NCBI GenBank assembly: GCA_030526935.1
Contig: JAUNBY010000206.1
Location: 1-5,891, forward strand
Length of the DNA stretch: 5,891 bases
Reading direction: 5' to 3'
Source of the DNA: Clostridia bacterium
Lineage (GTDB): Bacteria; Bacillota; Clostridia; Christensenellales; Aristaeellaceae
A program made the translations under genes and the position numbers. A model generated the notes under the pieces. It was not told the origin of the DNA and ran no database searches. It saw only the letters and a list, made by a program, of their open reading frames with translations. This document shows, piece by piece, positions 1 through 5,034 of the stretch (the first letter of the stretch is position 1; every line of letters starts with the position of its first letter).

Positions 1-1232
1 TTTTTATAGTAACCGATAAACAGCCCCGCCGGATGTCCTTTGGATACGTCTACGCATATCTCGCCCTCTTCGCCGGCTTCCACCTCACGGCCGTCGCCGT
101 CGAGGAGCTTTATATTGTAGTGCGGAGAAGGAACGCCCGCGCTTCCTGGCTTTGGTATGGTAAAGCAGCTCGATAAAAGCAGAGGCGTGGTCTCGCTCTG
201 GCCAAAACCTTCGCGTATCGTAACCCCGGTGGCTTTAAAAAACTGCGTCGTCACCTCGGGGTTGAGAGGCTCTCCCGCCGCGGTCGCCCATTTGAGGGCC
301 GACAGGTCGTAGCTTTTGAGGTCTTCCTTTATAAGATAGCGGTATATCGTCGGCGGAGCGCAAAAAGAGCTTACTCGATACCTTACCATCATCTCGAGCA
401 TCTTTCTTGCGTCGAAGCGGTCGAAGTCGTATATAAACTGCGTGGCTCCCGCGATCCACTGCCCGTAAAACTTGCCCCAGCCGCACTTGGCCCAGCCCGA
501 ATCCGCGGTCGTCAGATGTATCGAGCGCTCGTTGAGGTTATGCCAGAACCGACCCGTTATCAGGTGTCCCAGGGGATAGGTAAAGTCGTGCGCCACCATC
601 TTGGGCTGACCGGTTGTGCCCGAGGTGAAGTACATCAGCATTACATCCTGATTGCGCGCCCTTTGCTCAAAGGGAAGGAATATATCGCTGGCATCCTCGA
701 TGGCTTTGGTGAAATTCACAAAACCCTCGCGTTCGCCAAGACACGCGACGTACTCGACCGCGGGACACTCGGGAAGGGACGCCAGCACATGAGAGGTTAT
801 TTCGTCCTCGTCAACGCATATGACGCCTTTCGCTCCCGAGGCGTTGAGGCGGTAGATTATGTCCTTGGCGTGCAACTGAGCCGTGGCGGGTATCTGTATA
901 ATGCCGAGCTTTTGAAGCGCCAGCGCCGTGAACCAGTATTCATAACGGCGTTTGAGAAGCAGCAGCATTCCGTCGCCCTTTTTAAAACCAGCCTGAGCCA
1001 GCGCGTTTGCTATCTTGTCGGAATAGCGTTTTAAATCCCCGAAGGTAAACATATGGCTTTCGCCCGCGTCGTTTACCCATATCATGGCTCTCTGACCGGG
1101 GGAGAGCCTCGCGTATTCGTCTATCACGTCGTAGGCGAAATTGAACGAGCTTGGAATGTTTACAGAGTAGTTTTCCTGAAAATCCGAAAGCGATGCGTAA
1201 TCGGCATAAGTATATCGTTCAACCAGGCGCAT
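1..1232 (-). CDS. AMP-forming acyl-CoA synthetase, medium-chain (ACSM/MacS) type, 3'-truncated by window edge
   Basis: An adenylate-forming ligase, expected to activate a carboxylic acid with ATP to an acyl-AMP and transfer it to CoA in the cytoplasm. The first 410 residues are visible; the family usually has about 540-570, so the C-terminal subdomain with the A10 lysine lies off the left edge. The phosphate-binding loop YFTSGTTGQPK is at residues 201-211 and the A5 motif GFGQSET at 342-348. The stretch around residue 244 (DSGWAKCGWGK) and an N-terminal LLKRRYEYWF segment resemble medium-chain or MacS-type synthetases more than classical acetyl-CoA synthetase; this is from family memory, so the substrate is uncertain. 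The ATG at 1232 follows the regulator's stop by only 3 bases. Its ribosome site AGAGGAG (1239-1245) lies inside the regulator's last codons, so the two are almost certainly co-transcribed and probably translationally coupled. Confidence 0.93.
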   Translation of the reverse strand, partial: MRLVERYTYADYASLSDFQENYSVNIPSSFNFAYDVIDEYARLSPGQRAMIWVNDAGESHMFTFGDLKRYSDKIANALAQAGFKKGDGMLLLLKRRYEYWFTALALQKLGIIQIPATAQLHAKDIIYRLNASGAKGVICVDEDEITSHVLASLPECPAVEYVACLGEREGFVNFTKAIEDASDIFLPFEQRARNQDVMLMYFTSGTTGQPKMVAHDFTYPLGHLITGRFWHNLNERSIHLTTADSGWAKCGWGKFYGQWIAGATQFIYDFDRFDARKMLEMMVRYRVSSFCAPPTIYRYLIKEDLKSYDLSALKWATAAGEPLNPEVTTQFFKATGVTIREGFGQSETTPLLLSSCFTIPKPGSAGVPSPHYNIKLLDGDGREVEAGEEGEICVDVSKGHPAGLFIGYYK

Positions 1233-1235
1233 AAT

Positions 1236-1808
1236 TTACTCCTCTTTAGCGCCTATAGGTATCACCATTGCCAGGAGCTTGCAGGGTACGCCGCCCTCGG
1301 CCGACATCGCGTGCGGATAGATGGAGTCGTAATAAGCGCTGTCGCCAGGCTCGAGCAGCATATCGTGCTGCCCTACGCGAAGGTGAAGCGTTCCCTCGAG
1401 CACGTAATCGAACTCGTGCCCTGAATGACGTTCCGTCTGCATATCGCGGTTGGCGTCGGGATCAACGGTCACCAGAAGCGGCTCTATACGGCGTCCGGTG
1501 AAGTTATAGGCGAGATTTTTATATACGTAATGATGCTCTCGCATAATCTCCACGCCCATATCCCGCCTGGTCAGAGCACAAACCGAAAGCCTCGGCGTCT
1601 GGCCGGTGAGTATGGTGGTGGTGTCCACGTCGTAGAGCTTTGACAGCTTCAGCAGAAAGCTTATCGGTATATCAACCTCGCCCGCCTCGTAGGACAGGTA
1701 ATCGTGAAGTTCTATGCCGGTCTGCTTGGCTACCGTTTCCGGCTCCTTGCCGTAGACCTCTCGCAGTCCCTTTATGCGCATGCCAACCTGCTTAACCTGA
1801 TCGGTCAA
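1236..1808 (-). CDS. XRE-family transcriptional regulator with C-terminal cupin sensor domain
   Basis: A two-domain regulator of about 190 residues. Residues roughly 7-65 form a lambda-repressor-like helix-turn-helix (VGMRIKGLREVYG, then a second helix region ending in SFLLKLSKLYDVD). The last 70 or so residues form a small beta-barrel cupin, with motif 1 HSGHEFDYVLEG and motif 2 PGDSAYYDSIYPHAM; the histidines and glutamate are those that usually bind a metal or ligand. The start chosen is TTG at 1808, because AAGGGAG (1818-1824) sits 9 bases upstream and MTDQVKQVGMRIK matches how homologues begin. An in-frame ATG at 1815-1817 touches that ribosome site with no spacer, and a TTG at 1829 has no ribosome site. 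The gene lies between the isomerase and the synthetase. XRE-cupin genes directly ahead of AMP-binding synthetases recur in Clostridia, suggesting local control by a small-molecule effector (inference). Confidence 0.93.
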   Translation of the reverse strand: MTDQVKQVGMRIKGLREVYGKEPETVAKQTGIELHDYLSYEAGEVDIPISFLLKLSKLYDVDTTTILTGQTPRLSVCALTRRDMGVEIMREHHYVYKNLAYNFTGRRIEPLLVTVDPDANRDMQTERHSGHEFDYVLEGTLHLRVGQHDMLLEPGDSAYYDSIYPHAMSAEGGVPCKLLAMVIPIGAKEE

Positions 1809-1843
1809 TGCTATCATCTCCCTTGACAATGTTTTATTGTTCG

Positions 1844-2287
1844 TTATTTATGCATATCCAGTTCGACTATTCTCGCGACCTTTGGAGCGGACGACGTGCC
1901 GTCAACGTACTCGCTTTGCAAAAACACATCGACGAGCGCTTTCGCGAGCGATATCCCGATTGTGAAGGCGCCAAGGCAGGCGATATTGGCGTTGTTGCTC
2001 TTTCTGGCGCGTTCGGCGGAGTAGCAGTCGGTGATGAGCGCGGCGTAGGCTCCTTTAATCTTATTAGCGGCTATGGACATACCAAGCCCCGTGCCGCACA
2101 GAAGTATTCCCCGGTCGTATTTGCCGCTTGCGACGGCTTTGGCGACGGCTTCGGCGGTGTTTGCGTAAATAACGTCTTCCGAGCCGAAATCCTCGACTTC
2201 GTAGCCCCTGGTCTTAAGGTGCTCCATGAGTTGTTCCTTAAAACCCTTCGCGTTTGGGTCGCAGCCTATAGCAATGGTATGCATCAT
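1844..2287 (-). CDS. RpiB/LacA/LacB-family sugar-phosphate isomerase, non-canonical active site
   Basis: A 147-residue aldose-ketose sugar-phosphate isomerase of the RpiB fold, of normal family length. Visible hallmarks are the N-terminal IAIGCD strand-loop, ILLCGTGLGMSIAANK (residues 61-76) with the catalytic-type Cys64, and LGAFTIG (105-111). Key residues of canonical ribose-5-phosphate isomerase B are missing: the GCDH histidine is proline, the HND.N motif is SNNAN (97-101), and the C-terminal GRHQQRV arginine region is GTSSAPKV. A SNNA-type motif and a SAPKV-type tail recall the erythritol-linked isomerases (DerI/EryI type), so ribose 5-phosphate may not be the substrate. GGAGG (2293-2297) lies 4 bases from the ATG at 2287 and 7 from a second ATG at 2284, which may be the true start. 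It is the first gene of the operon; its stop is 35 bases before the regulator start. Confidence 0.9.
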   Translation of the reverse strand: MMHTIAIGCDPNAKGFKEQLMEHLKTRGYEVEDFGSEDVIYANTAEAVAKAVASGKYDRGILLCGTGLGMSIAANKIKGAYAALITDCYSAERARKSNNANIACLGAFTIGISLAKALVDVFLQSEYVDGTSSAPKVARIVELDMHK

Positions 2288-2313
2288 AATACCTCCAGTT
2301 TAGTAATGCGAAT

Positions 2314-2348
2314 GCCGCCGGGTTTTGCGCGTTTTGCTAACCGGCGGC
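2314..2348 (-). repeat. GC-rich inverted repeat in the leader of the isomerase operon
   Basis: Perfect 8-bp arms, GCCGCCGG and CCGGCGGC, enclose a 19-base loop. The loop carries two copies of GTTTTGC on the plus strand, separated by GC. As RNA from the minus strand this would form a stable hairpin ending 17 bases before the ribosome site of the isomerase gene. No run of T follows, so it is not a normal intrinsic terminator. A 5'-UTR structure or a protein-binding site are the reasonable readings. Confidence 0.5.
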
Positions 2349-2383
2349 TATGGTTCGATGGCGAACGCCGTCCAACTTACAAA

Positions 2384-2412
2384 ATATCTAATAGCCGGAA
2401 GCTATTAGATAT
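2384..2412 (-). promoter_or_regulatory. Perfect 12-bp inverted repeat, candidate operator of the isomerase-regulator-synthetase operon
   Basis: ATATCTAATAGC (2384-2395) and its exact complement (2401-2412) flank a 5-base spacer. Chance occurrence of a 12/12 match with so short a spacer is very low. One arm overlaps a candidate -10 element (TCTAAT, 2404-2409), as expected for an operator bound by a dimeric repressor. The XRE-cupin protein of the same operon is the obvious candidate ligand (inference). An alternative is a weak terminator for the DUF1292 gene, because the minus strand reads TTTTGT after the stem, but the AT-rich stem and short T run make this less likely. Confidence 0.6.
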
Positions 2413-2431
2413 ACAACCACTGAATGGTCAG
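2404..2431 (-). promoter_or_regulatory. Candidate sigma-A promoter for the isomerase operon
   Basis: CTGACC (2426-2431; 4 of 6 to consensus) and TCTAAT (2404-2409; 5 of 6) are separated by 16 bases on the minus strand. Transcription would begin near 2397, inside the loop of the 12-bp palindrome, leaving a leader of about 110 bases that contains the GC-rich hairpin. A weaker alternative uses TTGTAT (2411-2416) and TATTAG (2388-2393) with a 17-base spacer. Both overlap the palindrome. Confidence 0.35.
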
Positions 2432-2489
2432 GATAAACCCAAAGAATCATCGAATGCCGTGTAAACGTCACGCGAAGCTTTCTCGCCGG

Positions 2490-2873
2490 TTATTCGTCGC
2501 CTTCTTCTTCCTCTTCGTCGACAAACTCGTCTTCTTCGTCCTCATCGGCGTAAAGATCGTTCTGCACGAAATCGATAAGCTTCGAAAGCAAATCCTCGTC
2601 TACAGGAACAAACTCTTCCTGATCGTCGCCGATGGGGGATACGCGCATGATATACGCTTCCTGCTGTTCGCCGTGGCAGTAGTCGCACTCTGCGCCGCAC
2701 TCGCCGCAGTCGCACTCTGCGCCCTCTTCGTCATCTTCGTCCTGTTCGTCTTCGTTGTACTGAACCAGTATCGCGTATTCCTCGCCCTCGTAGTAGAAAT
2801 AGTCCAGCACTTCCATGGTCTGCTCGTTGCCCTCGTCGTCTGATATGACAACCAAATCAAGTTCTTCGTCCAT
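2490..2873 (-). CDS. DUF1292 (YrzB-like) acidic protein with cysteine-rich insertion
   Basis: A 127-residue, highly acidic protein whose function is not known for the family. Residues 5-40 (VVISDDEGNEQTMEVLDYF, then YYEGEEYAILVQY) and 73-103 (AYIMRVSP to LIDFV) form the two halves of a DUF1292 domain. Between them lies an acidic linker and a Cys-rich segment with C54, C56, C59, C63, C66 and H67, a possible metal site that the simple domain lacks. The last 18 or so residues are nearly all Asp/Glu. The start is the ATG at 2871-2873: AAGGAG (2884-2889) lies 10 bases upstream. The longer frame to 2930 would start essentially at the predicted transcription start of the gene's own promoter, so it is unlikely. 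The next gene downstream on this strand is the isomerase, 202 bp away. Confidence 0.87.
   Translation of the reverse strand: MDEELDLVVISDDEGNEQTMEVLDYFYYEGEEYAILVQYNEDEQDEDDEEGAECDCGECGAECDYCHGEQQEAYIMRVSPIGDDQEEFVPVDEDLLSKLIDFVQNDLYADEDEEDEFVDEEEEEGDE
2681..2723 (-). repeat. 27-nt in-frame tandem duplication inside the DUF1292 gene
   Basis: The 16-base sequence AGTCGCACTCTGCGCC occurs at 2681-2696 and again at 2708-2723, exactly 27 bases (9 codons) apart. In the protein this gives GAECDCGEC followed by GAECDYCHG. The duplication built the cysteine-rich segment from one short unit. Confidence 0.7.
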
Positions 2874-2934
2874 GGATACATCGCTCCTTCCTGCGGATAA
2901 CTGACGCCGCCAGTTTTTAATGGCGTTCATCTTA

Positions 2935-2967
2935 GGGTATTATACCCAAATCGGCGTAAAAATGCAA
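2935..2967 (-). promoter_or_regulatory. Near-consensus sigma-A promoter of the DUF1292 gene, with palindrome over the -10
   Basis: TTGCAT (2962-2967) and a perfect TATAAT (2939-2944) are separated by 17 bases on the minus strand, the optimal spacing. The expected transcription start is near 2932, about 60 bases before the DUF1292 start codon. The -10 sits within GGGTATTATACCC (2935-2947), a perfect 6-bp inverted repeat with a 1-base centre, which could be a regulator site or a coincidence of the TATA sequence. Confidence 0.75.
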
Positions 2968-3013
2968 TGGTTTTTGGCAAATGTCTGGACTTTAACCGAA
3001 AAAGAGCGTATAA

Positions 3014-3229
3014 TCAATCTGCGGACGGGTTTTTGCGCTTCAACGGTTCGATCGTGCCGTCGGGATTCCTGACAGACGTGTTTTCGAGCGTCCGTATGAA
3101 GCCCTTTCGAAAATCGGCGAGATAGCTTTGGCGAAGCTGTGCGCGTTCGTCCTGCTCCTGTTGGGTCAGCGGACGTTTTTTGGCGATTGCCGCCAGTTCG
3201 TTTATCCTTGCGATACCCTTGGCGTCCAT
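3014..3229 (-). CDS. DUF896 / YnzC-family small protein
   Basis: A 71-residue protein that closely follows Bacillus YnzC: AKGIARINELAAIAKKRPLT (residues 3-22), then EQDERAQLRQSYLADFRKGF, then a basic tail. It is cytoplasmic, with a short helical hairpin followed by a probably flexible end. In Bacillus the family member lies in a LexA-controlled operon, but the biochemical role is unknown, and here neither lexA nor a Bacillus-type SOS box is visible. The start is the ATG at 3227-3229, with GGAGG (3235-3239) 5 bases upstream. An earlier in-frame ATG at 3241 overlaps that ribosome site and is rejected. The gene diverges from the acetyltransferase with only 27 bp between start codons; the next gene on its strand, DUF1292, has its own promoter. 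Confidence 0.9.
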   Translation of the reverse strand: MDAKGIARINELAAIAKKRPLTQQEQDERAQLRQSYLADFRKGFIRTLENTSVRNPDGTIEPLKRKNPSAD

Positions 3230-3256
3230 ATAAACCTCCATAAAGGATGTGTTACG

Positions 3257-3691
3257 ATGATAACGGGAAAATACCTCACCAGCCGCGACGACATATCTTC
3301 AGTGCTCGACATAAGGCGCGCGGTGTTCGGGAAAGACCTTCCGGAATGGGCTAAACGCGACGAACTTGACGACATGTCCATCTACGCTATCGCCATGTCA
3401 CATGGCGTTCCCGCCGGATGCGGCAGGTTGTCCATAGTGGACGACAGATTCACGATAAGTCGCGTATGCGTGCTCGAGAGCCGTCGCGGCGAGGGACTGG
3501 GCGACATGATAGCGCGAATGCTCCTCATGCGCGCTATCGATTTGGGCGCGGGAGAGGTATTTGTAGCTCCCCGTCAAGAGGCTAAATCATTTTACCGCAA
3601 ATACGGTTTTGAAGACGCGCGCGACGGACTTATGAGGGCTACGCCCGAGAGCATATCCCGCCTCGCGGGGGGATGCGGGGCTTGCCTGTAA
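3257..3691 (+). CDS. GNAT-family N-acetyltransferase
   Basis: A 144-residue Gcn5-related acetyltransferase, which would move an acetyl group from acetyl-CoA to an amine; the substrate cannot be told. The acetyl-CoA pyrophosphate loop is R76-R77-G-E-G80-L-G82, preceded by the beta-4 strand RFTISRVCVL (64-73). The typical C-terminal signature EAKSFYRKYGFE is at residues 108-119. The N-terminal part (IRRAVFGKDLPEWAKRDELDD) resembles the ElaA/YjcF branch, which has RxxVFxxEQ...DELD. The start is ATG 3257, with AAGGA (3243-3247) 9 bases upstream; the frame is open further upstream, but that part overlaps ynzC and lacks family similarity. It is the only plus-strand gene here. Its stop is 11 bases from the stop of the convergent hydrolase gene. 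Confidence 0.9.
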   Translation: MITGKYLTSRDDISSVLDIRRAVFGKDLPEWAKRDELDDMSIYAIAMSHGVPAGCGRLSIVDDRFTISRVCVLESRRGEGLGDMIARMLLMRAIDLGAGEVFVAPRQEAKSFYRKYGFEDARDGLMRATPESISRLAGGCGACL

Positions 3692-3701
3692 GCCTGTCCG
3701 C
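3675..3701 (+). terminator. Weak hairpin between convergent genes
   Basis: GCGG GGCTT (3675-3683) pairs with AAGCC (3690-3694) and CCGC (3698-3701) around a 6-base loop, with a 3-base bulge. It spans the stop codon of the acetyltransferase gene. Only GTTATTT follows on the plus strand and no T run follows on the minus strand, so if it acts as a terminator it is a poor one. No better terminator is visible at this junction. Confidence 0.3.
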
Positions 3702-3702
3702 G

Positions 3703-5034
3703 TTATTTCCCAACCTGCGCGGCGTTTATCCACTCGCAAATATCATCGGTTACGTTTTTATCGACAATAGACGGTACCGTATACGCCTCGCCGGCTCTAT
3801 CTATGCCATATCCTTCGCGAGCCGGCATGAAGAGATGGTTGAGGCCGGGATATGAGATAAAGGTAAACAAATCGTCGTTCTCTCCAAGCGCCGATTTCCA
3901 GGCCTGAAAATCGGCGTTTAAGCTGATTTGAAAATCCGCCTCGCCCTGAAGTATCAACAGCGGCAATCCGTTCTCCAGCGCAAGCGCCGCGGCGTCATGC
4001 CTGTCGAGCGACCACAGGTAATATGCCGGCATTCCAAGAATGGTATCCGTCATGCCCTTAGCCTGTTCGCGCGTCATCGCCAGTACCTCGCGGGCTTTTT
4101 CTGTCTGCGCGTCCAAACCCGCTTTAACGTCATCGCCGACTCCGCCCTGCGCCGTAAGAATCGCTATGTTCTGGTCGTACATTATTTCCCAAAGCTTTCG
4201 CGGCGATCCGGCCATTATAATGCCGCCCTTGAAGCCGTTTTGTGATTGGGACATTATATATGGAGCCGTCATGCCTCCCAAACTGTGTCCGAGGAGGTAT
4301 ATGTTTTCGAAACCCTCAGCCTTAACCGCCTCAAGGGCTTTAAGGGCGGGGGAGACCACCTCGAAATCTATGGTCATGTTTTCCAAATCTACAAAAAGCC
4401 CGGGATGGGAATAGGATACCTTGTCGTAGCGTATGGACGCCATACCCGCCTCGCAAAGCGCGTAGGCCATGTCCCTGAAGGGCTTGTACGGCCCCACGGT
4501 TTCGTCCATGTCGCTGGGGCCGGAACCTTGAACGAATACCACTGCGGGAGTATCGGAATTATAATTTACCGGAAGGAGAAATTGCGCGTTAAGCTGAACG
4601 CCTTTGGACAGAGTCAGCTTTATGTTTTTCTCGGTCGCGCCTTCTGGAAGCTCCAGATAAAGCGGCGAGCCAACGTCGTACACCGGCACTATTCTGAACG
4701 TCAGAACCTTTCCGGCTTCATTAAAAGTACAGGTGAATCTCGTATTACCGCCTTTGTGACGGCACAGCAACGCGGCGTTCAGCCCGTCGATTTGCTCAAT
4801 TTCATATTCGTTTACGCTTCCAAAAACGCTCATTACGCTTTCCCATGCTTCTCCAAGCTGTTTGGCGGTCATCATGGACGATACGCTTGCGTCGAGCATG
4901 GCGTGAGCCGCGTCATAGTCGCGGTTGTTAATATACTCAAATAATCGCATGGCAATTTCTTCCGTCGATTCGCCCGACGCGCCCGTTCCTAAAAGCAGAG
5001 TCATGGATAATGCCATGGCCAATATGCGTTTCAC
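3703..5034 (-). CDS. Secreted DUF3887 domain plus alpha/beta-hydrolase (serine hydrolase)
   Basis: A 443-residue exported serine hydrolase, probably an esterase, lipase or peptidase; the substrate is unknown. Residues 1-21 are a signal peptide (KR, a hydrophobic core, then GASG) with no lipobox cysteine. Residues about 25-118 match the DUF3887 pattern (EYINNRDYDAAHAMLD, later LGEAWESVMSVFGSV), a small fold often placed ahead of such hydrolases. The hydrolase follows: oxyanion-hole region VQGSGPSDMDET (168-179), nucleophile elbow GHSLGG with Ser251, likely acid Asp367 in LQGEADFQI, and catalytic His400 in GLNHLFM, so the triad is complete. The start is GTG at 5032-5034, overlapping by one base the TAG stop of the upstream surface-protein gene. 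GGAGG (5045-5049) lies 10 bases before it, inside that gene, so coupled translation is likely. Confidence 0.93.
   Translation of the reverse strand: MKRILAMALSMTLLLGTGASGESTEEIAMRLFEYINNRDYDAAHAMLDASVSSMMTAKQLGEAWESVMSVFGSVNEYEIEQIDGLNAALLCRHKGGNTRFTCTFNEAGKVLTFRIVPVYDVGSPLYLELPEGATEKNIKLTLSKGVQLNAQFLLPVNYNSDTPAVVFVQGSGPSDMDETVGPYKPFRDMAYALCEAGMASIRYDKVSYSHPGLFVDLENMTIDFEVVSPALKALEAVKAEGFENIYLLGHSLGGMTAPYIMSQSQNGFKGGIIMAGSPRKLWEIMYDQNIAILTAQGGVGDDVKAGLDAQTEKAREVLAMTREQAKGMTDTILGMPAYYLWSLDRHDAAALALENGLPLLILQGEADFQISLNADFQAWKSALGENDDLFTFISYPGLNHLFMPAREGYGIDRAGEAYTVPSIVDKNVTDDICEWINAAQVGK

Noticed and set aside
516..1643. Several plus-strand open frames of 72-172 codons
   Set aside because: They lie opposite the synthetase and regulator, whose motifs are clear on the minus strand, and show no family resemblance or ribosome sites.
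1808..2464. 218-codon plus-strand frame opposite the isomerase and its leader
   Set aside because: It is antisense to a recognisable RpiB-family gene and runs through the palindromes. The protein has no recognisable domain.
2424..2843. Plus-strand frame coding for a very hydrophobic, membrane-like protein
   Set aside because: This is a shadow of the DUF1292 gene: GAA/GAT codons for acidic residues read on the other strand as Phe, Leu and Val, which mimics membrane segments.
2600..2881. 93-codon minus-strand frame with ATG 2 bases after AAGGAG
   Set aside because: It is out of frame with DUF1292, its sequence is Ala/Thr/Ser-rich low complexity, and the DUF1292 frame has the real family motifs.
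2931..3013. Intrinsic terminator after ynzC
   Set aside because: A TTTTT run is present on the minus strand near 3000, but no stem precedes it.
3128..3256. N-terminal extension of the acetyltransferase by 43 codons
   Set aside because: It overlaps ynzC, lacks GNAT similarity, and a good ribosome site precedes the ATG at 3257.
3150..3330. LexA/SOS box near ynzC, as in the Bacillus ynzC operon
   Set aside because: No CGAAC-N4-GTTCG-like sequence was found in the ynzC upstream region.
4246..4944. 232-codon plus-strand frame opposite the hydrolase
   Set aside because: It lies fully inside the hydrolase gene, which has a signal peptide and a complete catalytic triad; it is a codon-bias shadow.
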